The notes: generated by a model not told the origin, from the sequence alone. A DNA stretch of 64,000 nucleotides from Tsuneonella dongtanensis (GCF_001698205.1 NZ_CP016591.1:186001-250000), one strand, 5' to 3'. Counted from the first letter of the stretch, positions 15,778 to 24,247 are shown. Numbers and translations are program-made.

Positions 15778-16320
15778 ATGTCATTGCGCCCCAAGGACCC
15801 CTTGCTCACGGCCGCCCGGCTGGTCATCGGCTTCTTCATCGCCATCGGCGGCCTCGTCATCGCGGCAATCGTCGTCGGCATCCCGGCGATGCTACTCAAT
15901 CAGGCCTGGATACTCGCCGCTGTTGCGGATGAAGGGGTAACTGCGGGCCCCGAAATATTTGGGGCAATCGGCATCACGCTCGTCTGCATCGCCGCCTTCA
16001 TCGCTTTGGCGATCTGGTTTCTTATACTCCTGCGCCGGATCGTAGACACGGTCGGAAAAGGAGACCCTTTCGTTCCGGAAAATGCAAACCGGCTAGCCCG
16101 AATGGGGTGGATCGTTGTCGGCACACAGGTTCTTTCCATCCCCGGTGGGGCGATGGTCCTGTGGCTTGCCGAGGTGTTCAAGGAGGCCGAGAATATTCAC
16201 GTCAACGGCGATGTCGGAATATCCGGCGGCGCCATCGTCCTGATCCTCGTCCTCTTCATCCTTGCCCGCGTGTTCCGCCAAGGCGCAGCGATGCGCGAAG
16301 ACCTGGAAGGGACCGTGTGA
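15778..16320 (+). CDS. DUF2975 family membrane protein
   Basis: A 180-residue integral membrane protein with about four hydrophobic spans (near residues 14-40, 60-86, 105-130 and 148-165). The DUF2975 signatures are present: GDPFVPENANRLARMGW in the loop after span 2 and the C-terminal VLFILARVFRQGAAMREDLE. The molecular function is unknown. DUF2975 proteins are nearly always paired with a small XRE/YozG-like regulator, as here: its stop codon overlaps a possible start of the downstream regulator by one base. The pair looks like a self-regulated module, with operator-like repeats upstream. Confidence 0.85.
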   Translation: MSLRPKDPLLTAARLVIGFFIAIGGLVIAAIVVGIPAMLLNQAWILAAVADEGVTAGPEIFGAIGITLVCIAAFIALAIWFLILLRRIVDTVGKGDPFVPENANRLARMGWIVVGTQVLSIPGGAMVLWLAEVFKEAENIHVNGDVGISGGAIVLILVLFILARVFRQGAAMREDLEGTV

Positions 16321-16346
16321 TGCCAGCCGAAGAAGGAACTCACATC

Positions 16347-16559
16347 ATGGTCACGCTGGACGACCTGCTTCACGCCCGCCGGATGACGCTGACGGAACTC
16401 GCCGAACGCGTCGGTCTCACCCTAGCCAACCTGTCGATCCTCAAGACCGGCAAGGCCAAGGCGATCCGCTTTTCGACCCTCGAGGCGATCTGCCGGGAAC
16501 TCGAATGCCAGCCGGGCGACCTGCTGAGCTACCGCGCCCAAGCCACGGCAACCGACTGA
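16347..16559 (+). CDS. Small XRE/Cro-type transcriptional regulator (YozG-like)
   Basis: A 70-residue helix-turn-helix protein: MVTLDDLLHARRMTLTELAE, then RVGLTLANLSILKTGKAKAI and FSTLEAICRELECQPGDLL. This is the compact YozG/HTH_26 type with little beyond the DNA-binding domain. I chose the ATG at 16347 because GAAGGA stands 8 bases before it and the family begins at that point. An alternative ATG at 16320 overlaps the DUF2975 stop and would add nine residues. It likely represses its own operon through the TATCG-N5-CGATA sites at 15513-15595; that link is inferred from position. Confidence 0.85.
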   Translation: MVTLDDLLHARRMTLTELAERVGLTLANLSILKTGKAKAIRFSTLEAICRELECQPGDLLSYRAQATATD

Positions 16560-16607
16560 ATTCTGCCGAGCCGGACAACCTGTCCCTCCCCCGACGGCTC
16601 GCAGAAC

Positions 16608-16644
16608 TTCCCGCCGGACTTGCCATTCGCAAGTCCGGCGGGAA
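16608..16644. repeat. 16-bp perfect hairpin, REP-like (copy C)
   Basis: Arms TTCCCGCCGGACTTGC (16608-16623) and GCAAGTCCGGCGGGAA (16629-16644) surround CATTC. There is no T-tract on either side, so it is not a standard terminator. Its outer edge (CCCGC ... GCGGG then AACC) matches that of the palindrome before rpoN. It lies between the XRE gene and a lipoprotein gene. Confidence 0.7.
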
Positions 16645-16694
16645 CCATGTTCAATTGTGGCGATTGTAAGGCGCAGATATCAGGAGATTTTCCC

Positions 16695-17021
16695 ATGAAG
16701 AAGCTTGCCCTTGCCGCCGCCCTGCCGTTCGCCCTCAGCTTGGCGGCCTGTGCCGACAGCACTCCCGAAGCCGCCGACGGTGACATGGCCACTGCCGAAG
16801 CAACCGACGATGCGCTCGCCACCGACACCAGCGCAGTCGGTCCGACCGATACTACGCCGGGCGCCACATCGACCGATTCGATGACCCCCAAGCAGCTCGA
16901 CACCACAGCCGAGAATCTCGAGGAACGCGCAGACCGCGTCGAAGACGTCAACGAAGCGGAAGCCGATCGTCTCGAAGCGCAGGCCAAGGCGCTTCAGGAA
17001 AAGCGCGACGCGAAGGACTAA
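16695..17021 (+). CDS. Small acidic lipoprotein with coiled-coil tail
   Basis: A 108-residue protein beginning MKKLALAAALPFALSLAAC, a lipoprotein signal with the acylated cysteine at position 19. The next 55 residues are rich in Ala, Thr, Asp and Glu and look disordered. The C-terminal 45 residues (ENLEERADRVEDVNEAEADR onward) are heptad-like and should form a short charged coiled coil. It is probably anchored in the periplasm by its lipid. The start at 16695 has AGGAG 10 bases upstream and is preferred over an upstream in-frame ATG that lacks the signal. A terminator follows. No function is known. Confidence 0.7.
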   Translation: MKKLALAAALPFALSLAACADSTPEAADGDMATAEATDDALATDTSAVGPTDTTPGATSTDSMTPKQLDTTAENLEERADRVEDVNEAEADRLEAQAKALQEKRDAKD

Positions 17022-17071
17022 GCCTTCCCCGTCATCCGCGCTCGAAGCTTGACTTCGCAGCGCACTCGTCT

Positions 17072-17102
17072 AGAGGCCCGCCCCGTCCGGCGGGCCTCTT
17101 TG
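17072..17102 (+). terminator. Rho-independent terminator after the small lipoprotein gene
   Basis: Perfect 11-bp stem AGAGGCCCGCC (17072-17082) / GGCGGGCCTCT (17089-17099), loop CCGTCC, followed by TTGCATTT. It separates the lipoprotein gene from the rplJ leader. Confidence 0.75.
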
Positions 17103-17339
17103 CATTTGCACGAGGCTGGCAGGACGTCCGTCCGAGACAGTTGGTGGTCGGGATCTGCCCGGCCTTAATTTCCAGCCTAGACGGGGAAACGAGATTTTCC
17201 GGCGGTCGCCCTCGCGCGCCCGCCGTCACGGTGTTCGCACCGCTCCTTCCCCATCGGTGGACCCGCCCACGGCGCTTCGGCGTCCGTGGCAACGTGAGCC
17301 GGCTCCGCGTCCGCGCGGGGTCATTAGAAGGAGCAAGGC
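17103..17339 (+). promoter_or_regulatory. Untranslated leader of rplJ-rplL, candidate L10 autoregulatory leader
   Basis: About 235 bases between the terminator and the rplJ start hold no credible gene. In many bacteria L10 or the L10-L7/L12 complex binds this leader to repress its own translation, and the length fits. Several GC-rich self-complementary segments are visible (for example around 17200-17300), but I could not match a defined kink-turn motif by eye. The start codon is preceded by AAGGAG. Confidence 0.45.
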
Positions 17340-17855
17340 ATGGATCGTTCGCAGAAAGCCGATGCGGTCGCCGAGCTGAGCGAAGTCTTCAACGAGGTCG
17401 GCGTGGTGGTTGTCACCCGCAACCTCGGCATGTCGGTGGCCCAGTCCACCGACCTGCGCACGAAGATGCGCGACGCCGGTGCGACCTACAAGGTGGCGAA
17501 GAACCGTCTGGCCAAGCTGGCACTCAACGACACCCCCTACACGGGCCTCGAGGAATTCCTCACCGGTCCGACGGGCCTTGCCTGGTCGACCGACCCGGTG
17601 GCGGCGGCCAAGGCCGCGGTGGATTTCGCCAAGACGAACGACAAGCTCGAGATCGTCGGCGGATCGATGGGTAGCCAGGTGCTCGACGAAGCAGGGGTCA
17701 AGGCGCTCGCCTCGATGCCCAGCCTCGACGAGCTGCGTGCCAAGCTGATCGGCCTCGTCAACGCGCCGGCGACCAAGGTCGTCCAGCTCGTCAACGCGCC
17801 CGCCAGCAAGCTTGCCCGCGTCTTCGGCGCCTATGCCGCCAAGGACGCTGCGTAA
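17340..17855 (+). CDS. rplJ: 50S ribosomal protein L10
   Basis: A 171-residue L10, the base of the ribosomal stalk, which anchors L7/L12 dimers to the large subunit. It begins MDRSQKADAVAELSEVF and contains VVVTRNLGMSVAQ and YKVAKNRLAKLAL typical of L10. The C-terminal helix that carries L7/L12 follows. AAGGAG precedes the start by 7 bases. It is followed by rplL after 69 bases on the same strand. In most bacteria rpoB and rpoC would follow; here they point the opposite way 2.2 kb to the left. Confidence 0.97.
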   Translation: MDRSQKADAVAELSEVFNEVGVVVVTRNLGMSVAQSTDLRTKMRDAGATYKVAKNRLAKLALNDTPYTGLEEFLTGPTGLAWSTDPVAAAKAAVDFAKTNDKLEIVGGSMGSQVLDEAGVKALASMPSLDELRAKLIGLVNAPATKVVQLVNAPASKLARVFGAYAAKDAA

Positions 17856-17924
17856 GCGGTTATTCCCTGAAGCAACAATTCTCGGGGCAATTTTCCGCCC
17901 CGGCCCAATTTGGAGTGAAACATC

Positions 17925-18302
17925 ATGGCCGATATCGCCAAGCTTGTTGAAGAACTGTCGAAGCTGACCGTCCTCGAAGCCGCCGACCTCGCGAAGGCGC
18001 TCGAAGAAGCGTGGGGCGTCAGCGCCGCCGCTGCGGTTGCCGTTGCCGCCCCCGCCGGTGGTGGCGATGCCGCCCCGGCTGCGGAAGAGCAGACCGAATT
18101 CGACGTCATCCTGACCGGTGACGGCGGCAAGAAGATCCAGGTGATCAAGGAAGTCCGCGCCATCACCGGTCTGGGCCTGACCGAAGCCAAGGCCCTCGTC
18201 GAGAGCGCGCCGAAGGCCGTCAAGGAAGGCGTCAACAAGGCGGAAGCCGAAGACATCAAGAAGAAGATCGAGGAAGCCGGCGGCACCGTCGAGCTCAAGT
18301 AA
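17925..18302 (+). CDS. rplL: 50S ribosomal protein L7/L12
   Basis: A 125-residue L7/L12 stalk protein, which recruits translation GTPases. The N-terminal dimerisation segment ([20 protein letters not shown]), the Ala/Gly/Pro-rich hinge (about residues 33-55) and the globular C-terminal domain ([20 protein letters not shown] onward, with the [11 protein letters not shown] helix) are all complete. It is the last gene of the rplJ-rplL unit; a strong terminator follows 41 bases downstream. Confidence 0.98.
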   Translation: MADIAKLVEELSKLTVLEAADLAKALEEAWGVSAAAAVAVAAPAGGGDAAPAAEEQTEFDVILTGDGGKKIQVIKEVRAITGLGLTEAKALVESAPKAVKEGVNKAEAEDIKKKIEEAGGTVELK

Positions 18303-18343
18303 GCCTTTCGCTTACGAGCCTCGTCTCCTTTGCGAGACAAGCG

Positions 18344-18374
18344 AAGGGCGGTCCCTGCCGGGGCCGCCCTTTTT
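18344..18374 (+). terminator. Rho-independent terminator of rplJ-rplL
   Basis: Twelve-pair stem AAGGGCGGTCCC (18344-18355) / GGGGCCGCCCTT (18360-18371) with loop TGCC and one G-T pair, running into TTTTT. Transcription from rplJL therefore stops here rather than continuing into an RNA polymerase gene. Confidence 0.9.
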
Positions 18375-18489
18375 CGCATCGGGGCGGCCGGCCGACAGAA
18401 ATCATCGGCTAATCATCAGCATCCCATCATGGCCTTTTCGCCGAACCCGGTGCCTACCTCTGCCATCGGAAACGACCGGACAGAGGGAC

Positions 18490-19467
18490 ATGCCAGCATC
18501 GAAATTCGCAATCGCCGCCAGCGTGGGCGTGCTGGGCTTGTTGAGCGCATGCGGGGGTGACAGCGCACCGGCTCCGCCTGCGCCGGTTGCGACCGCGACA
18601 CCGGCGCCCTCTCCCACACCATCGCCCTCGCCTACGCCGTCGCCCTCTCCAACCCCGACTTCGGTTCCCCTGTCGGGGCCCCCGGCGATCGCCGCGGTCG
18701 GCGAATTCACCGTCCTGTCCGCCTTCGTCAGCTATACGTCCGACACCGAGAACAGGAACCGCGCCGACATGGTCGAACAGTTCGACGGCACGCGATTTCG
18801 CTACCTTGCGAGTGGTGATCACGAGTTGCTGCTGCCGACGTTCGACTGGATCACGCTGCTGAAGCCCGCGTCCGGGACCGCCTCTTTCACAACGCAGCGC
18901 CCCGAAGAGGCGTCGGGACGCAAGGGGATCGAGCTCCTCCTGCTCCGGCCCGATGCGGCTGCGCTCGACCTCGACTTTTCGGGTTACGGCTGGTGGTACA
19001 TGAACCGGCTGATCGAACCTTCGCCCGGCCGCCGCTTGAACCAGTACGGGGCCTTCGCGTACGGGGTCGCCACGCCATTGTCCGCCGTGCCCATGACCGG
19101 AAGGCACACCTACACCGGCTTCGTCGACGTCGAAGGTGGCGGAACGCCCAGCCCGGTGACCTTGACGATCGACTTCGGCACGCGCGCGATCGAGGGTAGC
19201 TTGCGAGCCACCTTGACGGAATTCGGCGGTGCACCAGTGCCGGTCGGCACATATCCTTTCGTCGCGTCGCTTCCTGCGGGCCAGACTACTTTTGCACTGG
19301 ACATACCGCTCGACGCCGGACGGATCGGCAAGCTCGACGTGCAATTCGCGGGTCCCGCGGCGCAGGAAGTCATGCTTCGCTTTCGCGGCACGATCCCTTG
19401 CATCTTCGTCAACGGCGGCACCTGCGACGTGATCGGCGCCGGGGCAGCAAAGCGCCCCTCGCCCTGA
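18490..19467 (+). CDS. Lipoprotein with Pro-Thr/Ser-Pro linker and beta-rich domain
   Basis: A 325-residue protein. The signal ends in GLLSAC, giving a lipidated Cys21. Residues 38-58 are a PSPTP-type repeat linker that would hold the domain away from the membrane. The remaining ~260 residues are beta-rich. A segment GRHTYTGFVDVEGGG followed by LTIDFGTRAIEGSL resembles the strands of TbpB-like surface-lipoprotein barrels, and two late cysteines (PCIFVNGGTC) could pair. The resemblance to transferrin-binding-like lipoproteins is by eye only, and ligand and localisation are unknown. It converges on the antiporter gene with a 2-base gap. Confidence 0.65.
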   Translation: MPASKFAIAASVGVLGLLSACGGDSAPAPPAPVATATPAPSPTPSPSPTPSPSPTPTSVPLSGPPAIAAVGEFTVLSAFVSYTSDTENRNRADMVEQFDGTRFRYLASGDHELLLPTFDWITLLKPASGTASFTTQRPEEASGRKGIELLLLRPDAAALDLDFSGYGWWYMNRLIEPSPGRRLNQYGAFAYGVATPLSAVPMTGRHTYTGFVDVEGGGTPSPVTLTIDFGTRAIEGSLRATLTEFGGAPVPVGTYPFVASLPAGQTTFALDIPLDAGRIGKLDVQFAGPAAQEVMLRFRGTIPCIFVNGGTCDVIGAGAAKRPSP

Positions 19468-19469
19468 CG

Positions 19470-21233
19470 TCAGCTCGTAGTCCGCTTCGGGCGCGCGTTC
19501 TGCCTGATCACCATGTCGCGCGCGGCGCGGTAATCGCCCGCCTCACGCTGCGCGTCGAGCCGCTCGAGATCGGTCTTGCGGTAATGGTCCTCGGCCTCGT
19601 CGATGTCCTGCTGCGAATCGCCGAGCGCCTCGAGGGCGGCACGGCCCATCTGGAGGGCGGACTCCATGACTTCGCGCACGGCGTAGTCGTGGGGCGCATC
19701 GCGCAGGTCGATCAGGGTGCGGCGGTCGTAGGCGCGCAGGAATACCCTGGCCTGCGGAAATGCCTCGCGGACAGCCTCGAGCAGCTCTCGGTCGATCTGC
19801 TTGCCGTCGAGGCAGAAGCAGATCGCAGCGGCCTCCGCCGCGCCCGCCTGCCGCAGCAGGTCGATGCGCGTGCCGTCCCCGAAATAGACCTTGCTGCCGA
19901 ACTCGCTCGCGACATCGATCATTTCCGTATCGGTGTCGATCAGGGTGACCTGGATGTCGCTCGCAATCATCATCTGGGCGACGGTCTGGCCGAACCGACC
20001 GTATCCGACGACGAGTACCGCCGCGCCATCCGAGCGAGGCCCCTCTCGGCGTTCCTTCGATTCCGGAGGTCGCCGCAAGGGGCGCGAGAGCATCATCAAG
20101 AATGGCGTCGCGGCCATCGAAATCGTCACCACCGCGCCGAACAGGCTGGCCGCTTCCGGTTCGATGAGCAGCCCTTGCTGCGCCTGGGCGAATAGCACGA
20201 AGCCGAACTCGCCGCCCTGGCTGAGCAGGAGGCCCAGTGCGAGCGAGGTGCGCCCGCCCATGCCGAGCAAGAGGCCGAGTCCCGCTATGATGGCCGTCTT
20301 GATGGCGATGAGACCGATGGCGGCGATGAGCACGAAGAACGGTCGCTCGGCGATCGCGCCGAGGTCGAGCATCATGCCCACGGCAAGGAAGAAGAGGCCC
20401 AGCAGGATCGAACGGAATGGCTCGACGTCGGTCTCCAGCTCGTGCCGGTAGGGCGTGTCGGCGAGCATCACTCCCGCAATGAACGCGCCAAGAGCCGTCG
20501 ACAGGCCCAGAAGCTCCATCACCGCCGCGCTGGCGGCGACGGTGAACAGCGCGGCGACGATGAACATCTCGCGCTCGCCAAGGCCGCCGATCAGGCGGAA
20601 CAGCGGCCGGATCACGAACCGCCCCGCCAGGATCAGGCCCGCGATCGCCGCGATCGTCATGAGCATGAACTGCCAGCCGGGCGGTCCAGCCTGGTCCGCG
20701 GGATTACGGCTCAATGCCGCGACCACGGTGATCATCGGAATGAGGGACAGGTCTTGGAACAGCAGGATAGAGAATGCGCGCTCGCCGAACGGGGTCCTGA
20801 GACGTCCCGCCGATTGCAGCATCGGCAGCACCTGTGCGGTCGAGGACAACGCAAGCGGCATGCCGAGCGCGATCGCGGCGGGCCAAGAAAAGCCGGTCGT
20901 CAGCCCGATCGCGCCGGTCAAGGCCACGCCGCAGAGCAGGACCTGCGCCAGCCCGAGACCAAAAATCTCCTTCTTCATGCGCCACAGCCGCGCCGGCGCA
21001 AGTTCCAGGCCGACCACGAAGAGCAGAAGGACGATGCCGAGCTCGGCGATGGCGATCTTGCCTTCGGCCTCGCCGGTCAGGCCAAGCACCTGCGGCCCGA
21101 TGATCGCCCCGGCGACCAGGTAGCCGAGGGTGGCACCCAGCCCCAGCCGGCGAAACAGCAGCACGAAACCCAGCGCAAATCCCAGCATGACGACGCTGTC
21201 ACGCAAGAAGTGAGTGGCGGTCTCGTGCTCCAT
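19470..21233 (-). CDS. CPA2-family monovalent cation:proton antiporter (KefB/KefC-like)
   Basis: A 587-residue inner-membrane transporter. The first ~380 residues are a CPA2 exchanger domain with about twelve spans, including LGYLVAGAIIGPQVLGL and the GxFxAGVMLADTPYRHELE region (ALGAFIAGVMLADTPYR). From about residue 400 there is a cytoplasmic RCK/TrkA-N nucleotide-binding domain (VLVVGYGRFGQTVAQMM). The layout matches KefB/KefC, which mediate potassium efflux gated by glutathione adducts, though ion specificity cannot be read here. It follows a cytochrome c gene by 25 bases on the same strand, so the two are probably cotranscribed. Confidence 0.9.
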   Translation of the reverse strand: MEHETATHFLRDSVVMLGFALGFVLLFRRLGLGATLGYLVAGAIIGPQVLGLTGEAEGKIAIAELGIVLLLFVVGLELAPARLWRMKKEIFGLGLAQVLLCGVALTGAIGLTTGFSWPAAIALGMPLALSSTAQVLPMLQSAGRLRTPFGERAFSILLFQDLSLIPMITVVAALSRNPADQAGPPGWQFMLMTIAAIAGLILAGRFVIRPLFRLIGGLGEREMFIVAALFTVAASAAVMELLGLSTALGAFIAGVMLADTPYRHELETDVEPFRSILLGLFFLAVGMMLDLGAIAERPFFVLIAAIGLIAIKTAIIAGLGLLLGMGGRTSLALGLLLSQGGEFGFVLFAQAQQGLLIEPEAASLFGAVVTISMAATPFLMMLSRPLRRPPESKERREGPRSDGAAVLVVGYGRFGQTVAQMMIASDIQVTLIDTDTEMIDVASEFGSKVYFGDGTRIDLLRQAGAAEAAAICFCLDGKQIDRELLEAVREAFPQARVFLRAYDRRTLIDLRDAPHDYAVREVMESALQMGRAALEALGDSQQDIDEAEDHYRKTDLERLDAQREAGDYRAARDMVIRQNARPKRTTS

Positions 21234-21258
21234 CAGCCGCGACGGAAAGTAGACACGG

Positions 21259-21705
21259 TCACAAGGTCTTCATGTAGGCGATGATCTCGGCCCGCTTGGC
21301 CGGGTCCTTGACGCCGGGGTATACCATCTTGGTCCCGGGGACCGTTTTCATCGGACTTTCGAGGTAGCGGTCGAGCGTGGCATCGTCCCATGTGAGGCCC
21401 GACGCCTTCATGGCCGCGCTGAACGCGTAACCCGGTATCTCGCCTGCCTTGGTACCGTAGACGCCTGCCAGCGACGGTCCGATCCCGTGCTTGCCGGGAA
21501 CGACCTGGTGACACGTCTTGCACTGGGCGAACGCGGTCGGCGCAGGGGCTGCCGCAGCAGCGGTTTCTGCAGGCACTGCCGCTTCGCTCGGTTCCGGCTG
21601 GGCGGCGGTGGCCCCGTCAGGTTCGGGCGCGGCCGCATCTTCGGACGGCTGGCCGCACGCCGCGAGCGCGAGGAAAGGAAGGACGATGGCAACTCGGCAA
21701 CGCAT
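21259..21705 (-). CDS. Lipid-anchored c-type cytochrome
   Basis: A 148-residue class I cytochrome c. The signal (MRCRVAIVLPFLALAAC) ends in a lipobox with Cys17, so it is probably membrane-tethered on the periplasmic side. A disordered Ala/Pro/Glu linker covers about residues 20-58. The haem site is Cys62-X2-Cys65-His66 (CKTCH), and the likely axial methionine is Met127 in GTKMVYPG. The C-terminal helix DPAKRAEIIAYMKTL is typical of small soluble electron carriers such as c552. It lies between the PagL-like and antiporter genes on the same strand; the electron partner is unknown. Confidence 0.85.
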   Translation of the reverse strand: MRCRVAIVLPFLALAACGQPSEDAAAPEPDGATAAQPEPSEAAVPAETAAAAAPAPTAFAQCKTCHQVVPGKHGIGPSLAGVYGTKAGEIPGYAFSAAMKASGLTWDDATLDRYLESPMKTVPGTKMVYPGVKDPAKRAEIIAYMKTL

Positions 21706-21756
21706 GGCTTCTCCCTTCGCAGGCGTAGGGGAGCGATAGCGTTCCGGACACGATCG

Positions 21757-22290
21757 TCAAAGGCGCAAATTGGCCCTCACGCCGATCATGTCGATTCCCG
21801 GATTCTGCTGCCGGTCGAACAGCCGCGCGTTCGAAATGTGAACCCAGCTCGCCTCGACGCTAAGCCGCGGACCGATCGGCACGCCGATTGCGATCTCGGG
21901 CTCGAACAGGACCCGGCTCCCTAGGTCGGTGCGCACGCCGATCACCGGATTGGTGCGCAATCTGGGAGCGTTGTGGACCACTAGCCCCAGACCCGGCCGC
22001 ACATAGGCGCCGCCGAGGCTGAACTTGCGACTGATCCCGATCCCGGCGAAGTCGGTGCCGCCTTCGCTGCTGTTCACCGAGCCGAAGACATACGGCTCGA
22101 CACGCGCCAACGGCAGGATCGGGTCCAGCCGGTAGCCGACCTGGAGATCCACGCCGGTTTCCTGTGTATCGAGGGTGAAGGGCGTGTCGACGGCGTGCTT
22201 GTACACGCCCCCGTACAGTTCGCCTGCCGATGCGGGACTGGCGATCAGGGGGAATGCGACGGCGGCTGCAAAGGCGAGTGTGCGGATCAT
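21757..22290 (-). CDS. PagL-like lipid A deacylase (acyloxyacyl hydrolase family)
   Basis: A 177-residue outer-membrane beta-barrel protein with a signal peptide (cleavage near PASAGE, residue 22). The C-terminal part carries HISN (His151, Ser153), the catalytic histidine-serine pair of PagL, which removes the 3-O-acyl chain of lipid A. In PagL a glutamate shortly after an NPG-type turn completes the triad; here NPGID has Asp167 nearby and no obvious glutamate, so activity is uncertain. The ATG at 22290 (MIRTLAFAAA) is chosen over a much longer upstream frame because it starts the signal peptide. It is divergent from the MATE gene, 109 bases apart. Confidence 0.75.
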   Translation of the reverse strand: MIRTLAFAAAVAFPLIASPASAGELYGGVYKHAVDTPFTLDTQETGVDLQVGYRLDPILPLARVEPYVFGSVNSSEGGTDFAGIGISRKFSLGGAYVRPGLGLVVHNAPRLRTNPVIGVRTDLGSRVLFEPEIAIGVPIGPRLSVEASWVHISNARLFDRQQNPGIDMIGVRANLRL

Positions 22291-22399
22291 GCGCGCGGCA
22301 TAAGCTGTGGCCCGCTTGCCGCAAGCTGAAGCGAAAATCGCCGCCCCGTTCAGGCTTCGCTTTCGGCATCGCTCGACCGCGCCTATCCGGGCCGGCTTT

Positions 22400-23809
22400 A
22401 TGTCTGACACAGGCATCCTTTCAGCCGCCCCCGACCGGGGTACGGCCTGGCGGCAGGAAATTGCCGCAACGCTTCGGCTTGCCTGGCCGCTGGCGGCCGC
22501 GAACCTGTTGCAGATGCTGGTCTGGGCGATCGACGTGATGTTCATTGCGCGGCTGGGCACCATCCCGCTCGCCGCCGCGAGTCTCTCGTTCGCCCTGTTC
22601 GGCACGCTGATGTGGTCGCTCACCGGACTGACCGGCATGGTCTCCGCGTTGATCGCAGCTGCGCTGGGCCGCGGAACGGGAGTTGTGCGAGAGGTTCGCC
22701 GCGCCACCCGTATGGCCATGTGGCTCGCCATCATCAGCGCCACGATCCTGGCCGTCGCGATGTATCGCGGCGAGGCTTTCATGCTGATGACCGGACAGGA
22801 GGCCGAGATATCGGCGCTTGCCGGGGAGTTTCTCGCGGTCCTTGGCTGGGCGGCGATTCCGATGCTGCTGTGCAACGTTCTTCGCAGCTACGTTTCCGCC
22901 CTCGATCGACCCGTCATCGCGACGGTCGTGGTCGGACTTCAGGTCGCGGTCGCGGCGCTGGCGAACTACGTCCTGGTTTTCGGCCACTTCGGGTTCCCGG
23001 CGCTGGGGATGGTCGGGTCGGCACTCGCCAGCAGCGTCACGGCGTGGCTCGGCGTGCTTGCCTACGTCGCCCTCATCCAGTCGGACCGGCGGCTCCGCTC
23101 GTTTCACATCTTCGGTCGCTGGTGGAGCCCGGACTGGAGCTATTTCCGTCGCCTAATAGTGTTGGGGGCGCCGGTAACCCTGACGATCGTCGCCGAAGGC
23201 GGGCTGTTCAACAGCGCGGCCTTCATGATGGGCCTGATCGGCGCGGACCAGCTTGCGGCGCACACGCTGGCGCTCCAGCTCGCCGCATTTGCCTTCCAGG
23301 TGCCGTTCGGCGTTTCGCAGGCGGCGACGATCCGGGTCGGCTACTTTTACGGCGCCGGCGATCGAGATGGAATCGCGCGTGCCGGCTGGGCGGCGATCGT
23401 GGTGGGTACCGGGTTCATGCTGACGACCGCCACCGCCATGCTCGTCGCGCCACTGACCCTCCTGTCGCTCTACATCGATCCGCGGGCGCCGCAGTACGCC
23501 GCAACCGTCGGCTTCGCCGTGGTCTACCTGCGTGTGGCCGCCGCGTTCCAGCTGTTCGACGGCTTCCAGGCGGTCGCCGCGGGCAGCTTGCGGGGGCTGC
23601 AGGATACCAGCGCCCCGATGTGGATCGCGCTCGTCGGCTTCTGGATTCCCGGCCTCGCGACGATGCTGTGGCTCGGCTTCCGCACGCCGCTGGAAGGGCT
23701 CGGAATCTGGATCGGACTGCTCGTCGCGCTCGTGGTCGTGGCCGCGGGCCTGCTAGGCCGCTGGCTGCTGCGCGAGCGGTTCGGCCTGCTTCCCGTACAG
23801 GCCGCCTGA
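22400..23809 (+). CDS. MATE family multidrug efflux transporter
   Basis: A 469-residue polytopic membrane protein of the multi-antimicrobial extrusion family, which exports cationic drugs or metabolites using a sodium or proton gradient. It shows two similar halves of about six spans each, an early LAWPLAAANLLQMLVWAIDV helix, and VPFGVSQAATIRVGYFYGAG in the second half, a family landmark. The ATG at 22400 (MSDTGILSAAP) puts the first span about 35 residues in, as is usual. The frame extends 31 codons upstream into sequence with no relation to the family. Substrate unknown. Confidence 0.9.
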   Translation: MSDTGILSAAPDRGTAWRQEIAATLRLAWPLAAANLLQMLVWAIDVMFIARLGTIPLAAASLSFALFGTLMWSLTGLTGMVSALIAAALGRGTGVVREVRRATRMAMWLAIISATILAVAMYRGEAFMLMTGQEAEISALAGEFLAVLGWAAIPMLLCNVLRSYVSALDRPVIATVVVGLQVAVAALANYVLVFGHFGFPALGMVGSALASSVTAWLGVLAYVALIQSDRRLRSFHIFGRWWSPDWSYFRRLIVLGAPVTLTIVAEGGLFNSAAFMMGLIGADQLAAHTLALQLAAFAFQVPFGVSQAATIRVGYFYGAGDRDGIARAGWAAIVVGTGFMLTTATAMLVAPLTLLSLYIDPRAPQYAATVGFAVVYLRVAAAFQLFDGFQAVAAGSLRGLQDTSAPMWIALVGFWIPGLATMLWLGFRTPLEGLGIWIGLLVALVVVAAGLLGRWLLRERFGLLPVQAA

Positions 23810-23831
23810 CGAAAATCTTCCGCTCGGGCGC

Positions 23832-23859
23832 TTGACGCCTACTTGAGGCGCACTAAATG
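23832..23859 (+). promoter_or_regulatory. Probable heat-shock/housekeeping promoter of groESL
   Basis: TTGACG (23832-23837) and TAAATG (23854-23859) are 16 bases apart. The element lies just upstream of the CIRCE operator, so a repressor bound there would block the start of transcription. Confidence 0.5.
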
Positions 23860-23868
23860 CGCTTGCGC

Positions 23869-23893
23869 TGGCACTCTCCATGCGAGAGTGCCA
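23869..23893 (+). promoter_or_regulatory. CIRCE operator (HrcA binding site)
   Basis: TGGCACTC (23869-23876) and GAGTGCCA (23886-23893) form a perfect inverted repeat with the characteristic 9-base spacer. This is the CIRCE element bound by the HrcA repressor, placed 40 bases before groES as in many alphaproteobacteria. hrcA itself is not in the window. Confidence 0.9.
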
Positions 23894-23932
23894 AGGTGAC
23901 TCATTCAACCAACCCGAGAGAGGGCAAGCATC

Positions 23933-24220
23933 ATGGCATTTCGTCCGTTGCACGACCGCGTTCTCGTCCGCCGTATCGAGGCAGACAGCAAGACCGCCGG
24001 CGGCATCATCATCCCCGACAGCGCCCAGGAAAAGCCGAGCGAGGGCGAGATCGTCGCCGTTGGCGACGGCGCCCGTGACGACGACGGCGACCGCATCGCG
24101 CTCGACGTCAAAGTCGGCGACCGCGTGCTGTTCGGCAAGTGGTCCGGCACCGAAGTGAAGATCGACGGTGAGGACCTCCTCATCATGAAGGAAGGCGACA
24201 TCATGGGGATCATCGGCTGA
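23933..24220 (+). CDS. groES: Co-chaperonin GroES
   Basis: A 95-residue GroES, the heptameric lid of the GroEL folding chamber. It begins [18 protein letters not shown], has the mobile-loop region [19 protein letters not shown] and ends [11 protein letters not shown]. All parts are complete. AGAGAGGG lies a few bases before the start. It is the first gene of the groESL operon and is preceded by a CIRCE element, so HrcA control on heat shock is expected. Confidence 0.98.
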   Translation: MAFRPLHDRVLVRRIEADSKTAGGIIIPDSAQEKPSEGEIVAVGDGARDDDGDRIALDVKVGDRVLFGKWSGTEVKIDGEDLLIMKEGDIMGIIG

Positions 24221-24247
24221 TCGCCGGTCCCTGACGCTTTTCGATAA

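Noticed and set aside
16641..16670. EcfG (general stress) promoter before the small lipoprotein gene
   Set aside because: GGAAC is present at 16641, but there is no GTT/CGTT -10 element at 16-18 bases; the GGAAC is part of the hairpin end.
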